From NCBI RefSeq assembly GCF_002218025.2, contig NZ_AP018681.1:744001-808000 (forward strand): DNA of 64,000 nt, read 5' to 3'. The notes below the pieces were generated by a model. It made no database searches, was not told the origin of the DNA, and worked only from the letters and a program-made list of their open reading frames with translations. The position numbers and the translations under genes were made by a program. Source of the stretch: Vibrio casei. GTDB lineage: Bacteria; Pseudomonadota; Gammaproteobacteria; Enterobacterales; Vibrionaceae. This document shows, in pieces, positions 17,759 through 26,882 of the stretch; positions within the stretch are counted from its first letter, which is position 1; each line of letters begins with the position of its first letter.

Positions 17759-19174
17759 ATGGCAAACTTTCTTACTGAAGATTTTTTATTACCTACAGAT
17801 ATAGCCAAAGAGCTTTATCATTCTGTGGCAGTTCATCAACCTATTATTGATTACCACTGTCATTTACCCCCAACACAAGTATCAGAAGATTATCGTTTTA
17901 AAAACTTAACCGATATCTGGCTACGAGGTGACCACTACAAATGGCGTGGCATGCGTACTAATGGTGTCGATGAGCGATTTTGTACTGGCGATGCATCAGA
18001 TAAAGAAAAGTTCATGGCATGGGCGAAAACCGTTCCTCAAACAATTGGTAACCCCTTATTTCATTGGACACATTTAGAATTACGCCGCCCTTTTGGCATC
18101 ACAAACACCATTTTGAATGAATCCACAGCCGAGAGTATTTGGCATCAGTGTAATGAAATGCTCGCGACTCCAGAATTCTCTGCCCGTAATATCATGAAAA
18201 CCATGAATGTTCGTATGGTGGGCACCACCGACGACCCAATCGATGATCTTACGCCACACAAAACCGTGATGGAAGATACCAATTTTGATGTGCAAATGCG
18301 TCCAAGTTGGAGACCAGACAAAGCTTTTAATGCGAATGCATCAGATTATCTACAATACTTAGCAACATTAGGATCACTCACCGACATTAATATCACTCGT
18401 TTCCATCACCTCTGTGATGCGCTAGCCATGCGTTTAGATCATTTTGAAGCACACGGCTGCTGCATTTCCGATCATGCACTCGATACAGTAGTCTTCGAAA
18501 CTGCAACCGAGAAAGAACTTGATGACATTTTAACAAAACGTTTGTCTGGTCAGTCGTTATCAGATATTGAAGCGGCACAAATGAAAACGGCAACCTTAAT
18601 CTACCTCGGTAAGCAATATGCGCAACGTGGTTGGGTACAGCAATATCATATTGGTGCGCTGCGTAATAATAACCAACGAATGTTCAATATCATTGGTGCG
18701 GATGTCGGCTTCGATTCCATAAATGATTCATTAGTGGCCGCGCCTTTATCTAAATTGCTCAATGCGTTAGATATGGAAAATGCTCTACCTAAAACTATTT
18801 TATATTGCTTAAACCCACGCGATAATGAAGTCATTGCTACTATGTGCGGTAATTTCCAAGGCGGTGGTATTGCAGGAAAAATTCAATTTGGTTCTGGATG
18901 GTGGTTTAACGATCAAAAAGACGGCATGGTTCGTCAGTTAGAGCAACTTTCTCAGCTTGGTTTACTCAGTCGTTTTGTTGGTATGCTGACCGATAGCCGT
19001 AGCTTCTTATCATATACCCGACATGAATACTTCCGCCGTTTACTTTGTCGATTAATTGGACAATGGGTGGTTGATGGCGAAGCGCCGCACGACATGCCGC
19101 TGCTATCAAAAATGGTGGAAGACATTTGCTTTAATAATGCCAATCAGTATTTCAACCTGAATATTAAGAAATAA
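17759..19174 (+). CDS. uxaC: Glucuronate isomerase (uronate isomerase)
   Basis: Interconverts D-glucuronate/D-fructuronate and D-galacturonate/D-tagaturonate, the first step of hexuronate breakdown; cytoplasmic amidohydrolase-fold barrel. The zinc-site HCH motif is visible at the start ([10 protein letters not shown]), followed by [18 protein letters not shown] sequence, TTDDPIDDL and [19 protein letters not shown]. Starting at the ATG at 17759 (AGAGG upstream) gives 471 residues, matching the roughly 470 of E. coli UxaC; the open frame extends further up but without family similarity. uxaA follows 122 bp downstream. Confidence 0.96.
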   Translation: MANFLTEDFLLPTDIAKELYHSVAVHQPIIDYHCHLPPTQVSEDYRFKNLTDIWLRGDHYKWRGMRTNGVDERFCTGDASDKEKFMAWAKTVPQTIGNPLFHWTHLELRRPFGITNTILNESTAESIWHQCNEMLATPEFSARNIMKTMNVRMVGTTDDPIDDLTPHKTVMEDTNFDVQMRPSWRPDKAFNANASDYLQYLATLGSLTDINITRFHHLCDALAMRLDHFEAHGCCISDHALDTVVFETATEKELDDILTKRLSGQSLSDIEAAQMKTATLIYLGKQYAQRGWVQQYHIGALRNNNQRMFNIIGADVGFDSINDSLVAAPLSKLLNALDMENALPKTILYCLNPRDNEVIATMCGNFQGGGIAGKIQFGSGWWFNDQKDGMVRQLEQLSQLGLLSRFVGMLTDSRSFLSYTRHEYFRRLLCRLIGQWVVDGEAPHDMPLLSKMVEDICFNNANQYFNLNIKK

Positions 19175-19296
19175 TCTCACCAGAACACCAAATGAAGACT
19201 GCCGAACTGCCAGATAGTGATTGATTTACCCTATCGCGCAGCCTTCAAATTTCCCAGCTTGCCGATTTTCATATTATGGATATCTTTGGAGAAACA

Positions 19297-20793
19297 ATGA
19301 AAACATGGATCCAAATTAACCCAAAAGACAATGTCATCATTGCCTTAACTGATTTACCTTCAGGAACCTTGATTACACTTCAAAATGGCCATGCATTCAC
19401 TCTTCAAGAAGCCATCACTAAAGGTCATAAAGCCTCAATACAAGACTTAAAAATCGATGACCTTTTATGGAAGTATGGGGAATCATTTGGCCATGCAACG
19501 TCTGATATTAAAATGGGTTCGTGGGTTCATAGTCATAATAGCAAAACCAACTTAAATGATAAATTAGACTATCAATATCAACCGATAGATATACCATCTA
19601 AAGCATCTGTCGCGGATAATATTCCCGTCAATATCTATCGTCGTAGCAATGGTGAAATTGGTATTCGTAATGAATTATGGGTGATTCCGACTGTTGGTTG
19701 CGTTAACGGTATCGCCCAAACAATGGTTAATCAATTCTTGGTCAATAACCCACAACTCGATATTGATGGCGTATATGTTTTTCCTCATCAATTTGGTTGC
19801 TCACAACTGGGTGATGACCATATTACCACTCGTAATTTATTGCAAAGTATGGCCAAACATCCCAATGCGGGTGGTGTATTAATTTTGGGGTTAGGTTGTG
19901 AAAACAATCAGGTGCCCGCTTTTATGCAAGGCTTGGGTGACATTGATACTAAACGAATCCAGTTTTTGATTTCTCAAAAAGTCGATGATGAAATTGAAGC
20001 TGGAAAAGACATTATCCAAGAGATTTACGACACTATTCGTCATGACAAACGCGAAATCGGTACACTATCTGAAATCAATTTTGGTCTTGAATGTGGCGGC
20101 AGTGATGGATTATCCGGCATTACGGCTAACCCATTATTGGGACAGTTTTCTGATTATGTGATTGCCCAAGGCGGCACCACTGTGTTAACTGAAGTCCCTG
20201 AAATGTTTGGGGCGGAAACCTTATTAATGAAACGCGCCAAAGATGAACCCGTTTTTCATAAGATTGTGGCTATGATTAATGGATTCAAAGACTACTATCA
20301 ACAACATAATCAACCTATTTACGAGAACCCCTCTCCCGGGAATAAAGATGGTGGAATCACAACTCTTGAAGATAAATCTCTCGGCTGTACCCAAAAATCT
20401 GGCACGAGCGCGGTTGTTGATGTTCTAGAGTACACGCAAAAACTGTCAGTTTCTGGACTGAACTTATTAAATGCCCCCGGAAATGATGCTATTGCTACTA
20501 GTGCACTTGCGGCATCGGGTTGTCACATGGTGCTCTTTTCAACCGGACGCGGAACCCCTTACGGTGGATTTGTACCAACAGTTAAAATTGCCACTAATAC
20601 CGAATTATCAGAAAAGAAAAAACATTGGATTGATTTTAATGCTGGCCAATTAGTGTCTGGTGACGTACCAATGGAAACATTACTGACGCAATTTGTTCAA
20701 ACATTGGTAAGAATTATTAATGGCGAACAAGCACGAAATGAGCGTAACGGAATACGTGAACTCGCTATTTGGAAAAGCGGCGTGACTTTGTAG
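19297..20793 (+). CDS. uxaA: Altronate dehydratase
   Basis: Dehydrates D-altronate to 2-keto-3-deoxy-D-gluconate in the galacturonate branch; cytoplasmic. It has an N-terminal SAF-like domain (about residues 1-90) and the UxaA core with GIRNELWVIPTVGCVNGIAQ, HQFGCSQLGDD, LGLGCENNQ, GLECGGSDG(L/F)SGITANP and FSTGRGTPYGGFVPTVKI. The chosen ATG at 19297 has GGAG 6 bases upstream and gives 498 residues against about 495 in E. coli. uxaB (tagaturonate reductase), which should make its substrate, is not in this window. Confidence 0.95.
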   Translation: MKTWIQINPKDNVIIALTDLPSGTLITLQNGHAFTLQEAITKGHKASIQDLKIDDLLWKYGESFGHATSDIKMGSWVHSHNSKTNLNDKLDYQYQPIDIPSKASVADNIPVNIYRRSNGEIGIRNELWVIPTVGCVNGIAQTMVNQFLVNNPQLDIDGVYVFPHQFGCSQLGDDHITTRNLLQSMAKHPNAGGVLILGLGCENNQVPAFMQGLGDIDTKRIQFLISQKVDDEIEAGKDIIQEIYDTIRHDKREIGTLSEINFGLECGGSDGLSGITANPLLGQFSDYVIAQGGTTVLTEVPEMFGAETLLMKRAKDEPVFHKIVAMINGFKDYYQQHNQPIYENPSPGNKDGGITTLEDKSLGCTQKSGTSAVVDVLEYTQKLSVSGLNLLNAPGNDAIATSALAASGCHMVLFSTGRGTPYGGFVPTVKIATNTELSEKKKHWIDFNAGQLVSGDVPMETLLTQFVQTLVRIINGEQARNERNGIRELAIWKSGVTL

Positions 20794-20858
20794 CTAGTAT
20801 TTGTTTTTAATAATCAGAATGTTATAAGCATAAATAAGCCCAGTGAGAATATTCAATA

Positions 20859-20881
20859 AAACAGACCTAACCAGTCTGTTT
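20859..20881 (+). terminator. Intrinsic terminator after uxaA
   Basis: Stem AAACAGAC / GTCTGTTT with a 7-base loop followed by TTTTTATT, about 65 bp downstream of the uxaA stop. Confidence 0.88.
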
Positions 20882-20977
20882 TTTTATTAGATATTGTTTG
20901 GCTTATTTTCATGCTCATAAAATAATGTACAAAAAAACAACACAAAACTTGATATACCTCACATTTACTGGTTTAAT

Positions 20978-20993
20978 TGTGACATAAATCACA
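20978..20993 (+). promoter_or_regulatory. CRP-type binding site
   Basis: TGTGA-N6-TCACA with both pentamers perfect (TGTGACATAAATCACA), 25 bp upstream of a small membrane-protein gene. Such proximity to the start means it either overlaps the promoter or lies in the 5' leader, so repression is as likely as activation. Confidence 0.65.
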
Positions 20994-21018
20994 CTAAATC
21001 TTAATTTGAGAGGCCAAT

Positions 21019-21171
21019 ATGTCTAGCACTACTATTATCCAAGAACCATCAAGTATTACGATCAATAAAAAACTCAAAAGTACGCTCACAACAGCAATGC
21101 ATTTTACCTTACTCTATGGTACTGCATTTGCCTTTATCGGGCTCACGGCTTTCACATGGATTAATTTCTGA
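21019..21171 (+). CDS. Small single-helix membrane protein (50 residues)
   Basis: Short gene with good signals: AGAGG 6 bases before the ATG, a perfect CRP-type site upstream and the uxaA terminator before that, so it has its own transcription unit. The product has a polar N-terminal half (STTIIQEPSS, KKLKS) and one hydrophobic helix (about residues 27-49, FTLLYGTAFAFIGLTAFTWI). I do not recognise a family. It converges with the next gene, 38 bp apart. Confidence 0.55.
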   Translation: MSSTTIIQEPSSITINKKLKSTLTTAMHFTLLYGTAFAFIGLTAFTWINF

Positions 21172-21209
21172 TCACACTTAACAGGCGCACTAGATATACA
21201 CAGAGCCTT

Positions 21210-22328
21210 TTAAATAAAGGATAACAATTTCCTTTTTTGCTTGTCCTGAAGGCAAAACTTAGGGACCTCATCTTTACTGACCCCTTCTTCTTTTACAATG
21301 TCGTCTGCCCATTCTTGATCTGATATTTCAGACTCTAAACCTTCTTGTTCTTCTTGTGCGGTTGGTACATATACAAGACGAGTAAACAGCGCAAAATGGT
21401 CAGAATCAATAGAAGGTAAACGTTGTATTGACTTTAAGGTAAAGTGATCACTGTGAAATAAGTGATCAAGTGGCCAACGTAAGAAAAAATAATCCGCATG
21501 AAACGTATTAAACATCCCCCTCCCTACACGTGGGTCTAATAAACCACTCACTTTTCGAAAGAGCCGAGTACTGGCAGACCAAGCAACATCATTAAGATCT
21601 CCGGTGACTATCACTGGTTGTTGGCTATCAGCTACGCTTCTACCAATAATAACAAGCTCTGCATCTCTTTCTGACGATTCAAGATTTTCAGTCGGGCTTG
21701 GCGGCGCTGGGTGTACAAAATGAGCTCGAATAGAATCTCCCATCGGCAAAATAATTTGAGTATGAATAGAAGGAATACCATCTTCAACTAAATACGATAT
21801 GGTTGATTCATTAAGAGGCAGGCGGGAAAATACATGCATACCATATAAATTATCACGCGGACATTTTACGCTATAAGGCATCTCATTTTCTAATACGCTA
21901 AGCTGATCTTCCCACCATTGATCTGATTCCAGTGTCACTAAAACATCCGGCTTATGCTTTCTCACTAAATTAATTAATGCTTCAGCATTACGATTCGGCG
22001 TTAGGACATTAGAAGTCAGAATACTAATTTCTCGGTCAGGATCACTAACCTTGGTGGTTTTCACTTCTTTAGGCCACAGTAATGTATACGGTAATATCCA
22101 CCATATTTGCCAAATAAAGCAAAAAGAAATGCTCACAACCAGCACCCAACTCGTCCATTGGGTAAAATTAAGAATGGAAAGATCAGCGATTAATATCAAA
22201 AAAGCTAACGTTGCGATCTGTAAGCGAGGAAAATCCATTGAGCGAACCATCCAATAAGAATGTCGCGACAAAGGAAGCAAACAAGCGAAAACGATCAACC
22301 CTGTCAGTAGTGCTATGGCATACACCAT
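21210..22328 (-). CDS. Membrane-anchored endonuclease/exonuclease/phosphatase family protein
   Basis: A 372-residue protein with three N-terminal membrane helices (about residues 1-85) followed by an EEP (DNase I-like) domain. Catalytic blocks are visible: ILTSNVLTPN, VLVTLESDQWW (metal-binding Glu), GMHVFSRLPL, FVHPAPP, VTGDLNDV (Asp/Asn pair) and DSDHFAL (catalytic Asp-His). The C-terminal 40 residues are acidic then basic. Substrate (nucleic acid, phosphoinositide-like or other phosphodiester) cannot be told; the domain would be on the membrane face after an odd number of helices, probably periplasmic. Confidence 0.85.
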   Translation of the reverse strand: MVYAIALLTGLIVFACLLPLSRHSYWMVRSMDFPRLQIATLAFLILIADLSILNFTQWTSWVLVVSISFCFIWQIWWILPYTLLWPKEVKTTKVSDPDREISILTSNVLTPNRNAEALINLVRKHKPDVLVTLESDQWWEDQLSVLENEMPYSVKCPRDNLYGMHVFSRLPLNESTISYLVEDGIPSIHTQIILPMGDSIRAHFVHPAPPSPTENLESSERDAELVIIGRSVADSQQPVIVTGDLNDVAWSASTRLFRKVSGLLDPRVGRGMFNTFHADYFFLRWPLDHLFHSDHFTLKSIQRLPSIDSDHFALFTRLVYVPTAQEEQEGLESEISDQEWADDIVKEEGVSKDEVPKFCLQDKQKRKLLSFI

Positions 22329-22391
22329 AATATTCCTATCCCTAATATTCTTTCTATTGTACTAATCAATAAATGAATTTAAAAACCTCAT

Positions 22392-22613
22392 TTATCTCAT
22401 TATTTTCAATGGCTTGACTATCTCATCAAGTCCTTCAATTTTTAAGGCCAAACAAAGCTTTAATAAATCACCTAACTCACCTTTAGGAAATTCAGCTTTA
22501 TTCTGAAACCACAACAAGTATTCTTCAGGTAAATCGATCAACATACGCCCCGAATATTTTCCAAATGGCATTGGTGTTCTGGCAAGCTTAATTAAATTTT
22601 CTTTTTCTAACAT
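22392..22613 (-). CDS. DUF3820 family protein
   Basis: A 73-residue protein with the DUF3820 pattern: MPFGKYSGRMLIDLPEEYLLWF near the start, then a Lys-Gly-Glu-Leu segment and an all-helical C-terminus. Family members are sometimes annotated as quorum-sensing-regulated virulence factors and are related to exonuclease-associated modules; function here is unknown. It is 63 bp downstream of the EEP gene start, on the same strand. Confidence 0.82.
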   Translation of the reverse strand: MLEKENLIKLARTPMPFGKYSGRMLIDLPEEYLLWFQNKAEFPKGELGDLLKLCLALKIEGLDEIVKPLKIMR

Positions 22614-22698
22614 TATATTCTCAATATCGTCTTCTGATAGCGCCTTCTCAGTAACGTCTTCTCAAACGTATGATCAGTCACACACCAACCGATAAGAA

Positions 22699-22725
22699 AA
22701 CGCCTGCTCAAAGTCAGCAGGCGTT
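22699..22725 (-). terminator. Intrinsic terminator
   Basis: Perfect 10-bp stem AACGCCTGCT / AGCAGGCGTT with a 7-base loop, followed on the minus strand by TTTTCTTAT. It ends the transcript of the 67-residue protein gene to its right. Confidence 0.87.
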
Positions 22726-22765
22726 AATCAGTCCAGTAAACTTCATCAATCCAGTGAATATGGCA

Positions 22766-22969
22766 TTAATGAACAGGACGGGCGTCGTCATCATTAAAAT
22801 GACCAAAATGTTCTTCCAAGACTTCTGGCGTCAATTTGCCCTCAGCTTCGAGTTGCTTGAGTTTTGCAACGATTGCCTTTTGTTCTTCAATACTCGGTAA
22901 TGGTGTTTCTGCCGCATCCGTCATTTCCACTGACATTTGTTCCAGTTCTTTTTCAATATCGTTGCTCAT
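22766..22969 (-). CDS. Small acidic helical protein
   Basis: A 67-residue very acidic protein, predicted helical (EEQKAIVAKLKQLEAEGKLTPEVLEEHF) with a C-terminal Asp cluster and two His. The phrase IEEQKAIVAKL resembles a motif of type I restriction S subunits, but the protein is far too short for one and I treat this as chance. AGGAAG precedes the ATG, and a strong terminator follows, so it is a single-gene unit. Function unknown. Confidence 0.6.
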   Translation of the reverse strand: MSNDIEKELEQMSVEMTDAAETPLPSIEEQKAIVAKLKQLEAEGKLTPEVLEEHFGHFNDDDARPVH

Positions 22970-23274
22970 GATGTACTTCCTAAAAAATGAAACTTACAAT
23001 AATTCTAACGACTTTAAGTCACAACTGCCAGAAAAGCAGAGCATGTCCACGGGAATATGAAATAAGATGCGCTCTCAGCAGACACATTTGATCGCAAAAA
23101 TTCACCAAACCAATATTAATTCATGCTATTACCTTCCAAAATGAGAACTTTTGTAATTATTATTGGTCGGATAGATACTGTTACAAATTGCCACACTTAC
23201 ACGAACCAATAGTAACGACTTTATTCTGTTATATTCAGTCAACCGTCATTGTGATTCTAGGAGATATTTTGACC

Positions 23275-24231
23275 ATGCATTCGGACACTTTTGCCCAACT
23301 CCAGCAATATTTAAACTCTCAAGTTATTGGCCAAAATGAATTAGTCAAACAGTTATTAGTGGCATTACTTGCCGATGGGCATATTCTCGTTGAAGGGCCT
23401 CCTGGCCTTGCTAAAACTCGGGCCGTAAAAGTATTAGCCGATTGTATTGATGGTGATTTTCATCGTGTACAATTTACTCCCGATCTCTTACCTTCAGATT
23501 TAACCGGCACAGATATTTTTCGCCCAGAAACCGGTGAATTTACCTTCCAAGCAGGGCCTATTTTCAACTCATTACTCCTTGCCGATGAAATCAACCGCGC
23601 TCCAGCAAAAGTCCAAGCGGCAATGCTTGAAGCGATGGCAGAAAAACAGATTACGGTTGGGCGAGAATCTTATAAATTGCCTGAGCTGTTTTTAGTCATG
23701 GCAACACAGAACCCAATAGAACAAGAAGGCACGTACCCACTTCCAGAAGCCCAATTAGATCGTTTTTTACTTCACCTTGAAGTGAACTATCCAAGCGCAG
23801 AAAGTGAACTCGATATTTTGCGTTTAAATCGTGGTGAAGCGCAGGGTCATGTTGCCTCACAACCTGTTACGTTATCACAACAAACTATTTTTGATGCTCG
23901 ACAAGCCGCACTTTCTATTCACATGGCAGACAATGTAGAGCAATACATCATTCGTTTGATCATGGCGACACGTCAACCAGAGCAATACAATCCGTTATTA
24001 AAAGAATGGCTGCAAATGGGCGTAAGCCCACGTGCGACCATTGCGCTAGATCGCTGTGCGCGTGCACATGCTTGGCTTTCGGGCCGAGACTTTGTTAGTC
24101 CTGAAGATGTACAAACAATGGCCTTCCCTGTTCTACGTCATCGCTTATTATTGAGCTACCAAGCACAAGCAGAAGGTATTACTTCCAATCGTGTGATCGC
24201 GGAACTATTAGCACAGGTTGGCAGTGCATGA
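23275..24231 (+). CDS. MoxR family AAA+ ATPase
   Basis: A 318-residue MoxR ATPase, first gene of a Bat-type operon. Walker A is GPPGLAKT (residues 41-48), Walker B LLADEINRAP, sensor MATQNP, followed by the C-terminal lid domain (SPRATIALDRCARA). MoxR proteins act as chaperone-like ATPases with VWA partners, here probably the three downstream. The ATG at 23275 is 11 bases from AGGAG; a TTG two codons upstream has better spacing and may be the true start. Its last bases overlap the next gene. Confidence 0.92.
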   Translation: MHSDTFAQLQQYLNSQVIGQNELVKQLLVALLADGHILVEGPPGLAKTRAVKVLADCIDGDFHRVQFTPDLLPSDLTGTDIFRPETGEFTFQAGPIFNSLLLADEINRAPAKVQAAMLEAMAEKQITVGRESYKLPELFLVMATQNPIEQEGTYPLPEAQLDRFLLHLEVNYPSAESELDILRLNRGEAQGHVASQPVTLSQQTIFDARQAALSIHMADNVEQYIIRLIMATRQPEQYNPLLKEWLQMGVSPRATIALDRCARAHAWLSGRDFVSPEDVQTMAFPVLRHRLLLSYQAQAEGITSNRVIAELLAQVGSA

Positions 24232-25205
24232 TGGAGCAAAAGTTACCCCCTTTTGCGACAGGTGTTCAGCTATGTTTAAAAGAGCTATTGCATTACAAAA
24301 GCCATACTGTGCATTGGCAGCCACCAAGCAAAAGTATTTGGTCACAGCTTAACGGTAGCCATCAAAGCCATCAAAAGGGTCGGGGCATGAATTTCTCGGA
24401 AGTGCGTCAATACCAAGCGGGTGATGATATTCGCTCAATTGATTGGCGTGTGACCGCTCGCACAGGCAAAGCTCACACCAAACTCTTTATCGAAGAACGT
24501 GAGCAACCGGTTATTTTGTATTTAGATTTAAGTCGTAGCATGCGTTTTGGTTCGCAATTACTATTTAAATCGGTTCAATGTGCCCATTTAGCCAGCCTAT
24601 TAAGTTGGCTCACGGTGGAACAAAAAGATCGTATTGGCGCTTTAATTGATATGGGTGACCGTTTGATCGAATTGAAGCCGACCGCTCGCCAGCAAGGTGC
24701 TTTGCATATTAGTCACCAGTTAGTGCAATTGAATAATGAAGCCATTCAACAACTTCAAGAACAAAATACGTCGAAAACGCACATCGAACTCCCCTTTAAC
24801 CATGCACTGCAAACGTTACATCGCATGTGTCCAAAGGGCAGCGATATTATTTTTATTAGTGATTTTCAACGTTTAACTGAAAAGTCAAAACCATTATTGA
24901 ACCAACTTCGCCAGCACAACCGTATGCAATTCGTGCATATTTTTGATCCTTTAGAAATGGGAAATACTCATTTTAGAGGCAGCGAATACGTCACTAATGG
25001 TCAGCAAACACGATGGCTCAATTTTGGTTTGAAAAACACCCGTCAACAACTTGAAAATCGTTACATGATGCATTTGAATCAATTAAATAAGATCTGCAAA
25101 AATATGGCGATTCCAATACGTTCACTCTCATGTGCAGAACTGTTATTAACACAGCTTGGTGCACATTCATCACCTTCAATCTCGCCTTCAGGAGATTTAT
25201 CATGA
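24228..25205 (+). CDS. DUF58 domain protein
   Basis: A 325-residue cytoplasmic protein with the DUF58 hallmark RGMNFSEVRQYQAGDDIRSIDWRVTARTGKAHTKLFIEE and a degenerate VWA-like fold (LYLDLSRSMRFGS, IIFISDF). DUF58 proteins always accompany MoxR ATPases. The ATG overlaps the moxR stop (ATGA), so translation is coupled. Confidence 0.9.
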   Translation: MMEQKLPPFATGVQLCLKELLHYKSHTVHWQPPSKSIWSQLNGSHQSHQKGRGMNFSEVRQYQAGDDIRSIDWRVTARTGKAHTKLFIEEREQPVILYLDLSRSMRFGSQLLFKSVQCAHLASLLSWLTVEQKDRIGALIDMGDRLIELKPTARQQGALHISHQLVQLNNEAIQQLQEQNTSKTHIELPFNHALQTLHRMCPKGSDIIFISDFQRLTEKSKPLLNQLRQHNRMQFVHIFDPLEMGNTHFRGSEYVTNGQQTRWLNFGLKNTRQQLENRYMMHLNQLNKICKNMAIPIRSLSCAELLLTQLGAHSSPSISPSGDLS

Positions 25206-25927
25206 GCACACCTTCTTTGGCTTCGGTCTCTCACGCTCAAACAGCATTACCGGCAGCGCAAGCGGCTTCTCAAGCCGCAACACAACCGGCTATACAAACA
25301 CCGTTACCACTTGCACCACTGCACTTACCTGCCGAGCCGGGATTATGGCCCGTGGCATGGGGCTGGTGGGCAATACTGGCATTGATCATATTAAGTATTT
25401 TTATTGCGGTATTTATCTATAAGCGCCATAAGAAACGCTCTCTTGCGAAAAAAACCGTTTTACGATTGTTAAAGCAAAGTACTCATCAACAAACCAATAA
25501 TAAGAAAGTCGCCACTGTCAATGATCTGCTGCGTCAGGTTTGTTTGTCTTACTACCCTCGCCCAATGCTCGCCAGTTTGCATGGCGAACGTTGGTATGCC
25601 TTCTTGGATAATCAACACCCTTCCAAAAAAGACAACTTTCAAGCCAATCAAGATGATTGGCAACACGCACTTTATCAAAAAGACCCAATCAGTGATGACT
25701 TAGCCAACCGACTTTATCGACAAGTCGAAGAGTGGATTACACAGACCCTTCCACCAAGTAAAAAACAACTAAAAGCGGCAAATGCCAATTTTCACGCTGC
25801 TAGCTCAAATTTACATGGTGATTCTGTCTCTTCTGCCCGGATCATAAAATCATCACCTAATTCTTTGATTGAAAAGGAAAAGGAAATGACAACATCTAAA
25901 ATCAAGGAACCTAAAGACAATGTTTGA
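25202..25927 (+). CDS. DUF4381 domain membrane protein
   Basis: A 241-residue protein with an Ala/Gln-rich N-terminus, one membrane helix (about residues 55-80, WGWWAILALIILSIFIAVFIY), then a basic juxtamembrane stretch and a soluble domain containing VNDLLRQVCLSYYPR and LHGERWYAFLD, characteristic of DUF4381 proteins in Bat operons. The ATG at 25202 overlaps the previous stop and has AGGAG upstream. The C-terminal 50 residues look disordered. Confidence 0.85.
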   Translation: MSTPSLASVSHAQTALPAAQAASQAATQPAIQTPLPLAPLHLPAEPGLWPVAWGWWAILALIILSIFIAVFIYKRHKKRSLAKKTVLRLLKQSTHQQTNNKKVATVNDLLRQVCLSYYPRPMLASLHGERWYAFLDNQHPSKKDNFQANQDDWQHALYQKDPISDDLANRLYRQVEEWITQTLPPSKKQLKAANANFHAASSNLHGDSVSSARIIKSSPNSLIEKEKEMTTSKIKEPKDNV

Positions 25928-26882
25928 ATTTCATTGGGTGTGGATGCTTGCATTACTGCCACTGCCTTTGATTGTTTACTTCCTTGCACCTCCTCACACA
26001 CCAAGAGCGGCAATCGTACTGCCAACCCTGCCAACCGAAGGAAGTGCCCAACAACGTCAACATATCAGTTTGAAATTGTTAGCAATCATAATCTGGGTTC
26101 TGCTCGTTATCGCCTCTGCTCGCCCTGTTTGGTATGGCAAACCTGTCGAGTTTCAACCAAAACACCGCGACATGATGTTGGTGGTCGATCTTTCCGGGTC
26201 AATGGCACAAGAAGATATGAATTCAGAAAATGGTTACGTCGATCGCTTAACCGCAGTAAAACAAGTTCTAACCCGCTTTATTGCACAACGTAAAGGCGAC
26301 CGATTAGGCTTAGTACTCTTTGCTGATCATGCTTACCTACAAACACCACTCACACTTGATCGCACTACGGTTTTACAGCAATTAAACCGCGCTCAATTAA
26401 ATATGATTGGTTCGCAAACTGCGATTGGTGAAGGCTTAGGTATTGCGACAAAAACCTTTATTAAAAGCAATACTAAGCAGCGAGTGATCGTTTTGCTCAG
26501 TGATGGTAGCAATACTTCGGGGGTAATCGAACCATTAGAAGCCGCCAAAATTGCCAAAGATAATGATGCCATTATTTATACCGTAGGGGTCGGCGCAGGC
26601 GAGCTCAAAGTCAACAGCTTTTTTGGCAGTCGCACCGTCAATACCTCGCAAGATCTGGATGAAAAAACACTAACAGAAATCGCCAACATGACGGGTGGTC
26701 AATACTTCAGAGCACGTAACCAAGAGGAACTGGACAAAATTTACGACACCATTAACCAACTACAACCCGTAACCAACGCAGCCCAAACATGGCGTCCTCA
26801 AACCGAATGGTTCACTTATCCATTAGCGCTTGCATTGGTACTGTCTTTCATCCTTGCAATACTAAGGAGACGACATGGCTGA
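25920..26882 (+). CDS. batA: VWA domain protein BatA
   Basis: A 320-residue inner membrane protein: two N-terminal helices (about 5-22 and 52-66), a von Willebrand factor A domain and a C-terminal helix (about 295-314). The MIDAS motif DxSxS is intact (D90-S92-S94 in VVDLSGSM), as are the downstream Thr/Asp metal residues (DRTTV.., LLSDGSNTSG). Fits BatA of the Bacteroides-aerotolerance type operon. Overlaps both neighbours by 8 bases. Confidence 0.88.
   Translation: MFEFHWVWMLALLPLPLIVYFLAPPHTPRAAIVLPTLPTEGSAQQRQHISLKLLAIIIWVLLVIASARPVWYGKPVEFQPKHRDMMLVVDLSGSMAQEDMNSENGYVDRLTAVKQVLTRFIAQRKGDRLGLVLFADHAYLQTPLTLDRTTVLQQLNRAQLNMIGSQTAIGEGLGIATKTFIKSNTKQRVIVLLSDGSNTSGVIEPLEAAKIAKDNDAIIYTVGVGAGELKVNSFFGSRTVNTSQDLDEKTLTEIANMTGGQYFRARNQEELDKIYDTINQLQPVTNAAQTWRPQTEWFTYPLALALVLSFILAILRRRHG

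Noticed and set aside
17575..17808. 77-residue minus-strand open frame between the GntR gene and uxaC
   Set aside because: It covers the operator region and the uxaC start and shows no protein-like features.
22766..22969. Restriction S-subunit label for the 67-residue acidic protein
   Set aside because: Only a short IEEQKAIVAKL-like phrase is shared; the size and the lack of hsdM/hsdR nearby argue against it.
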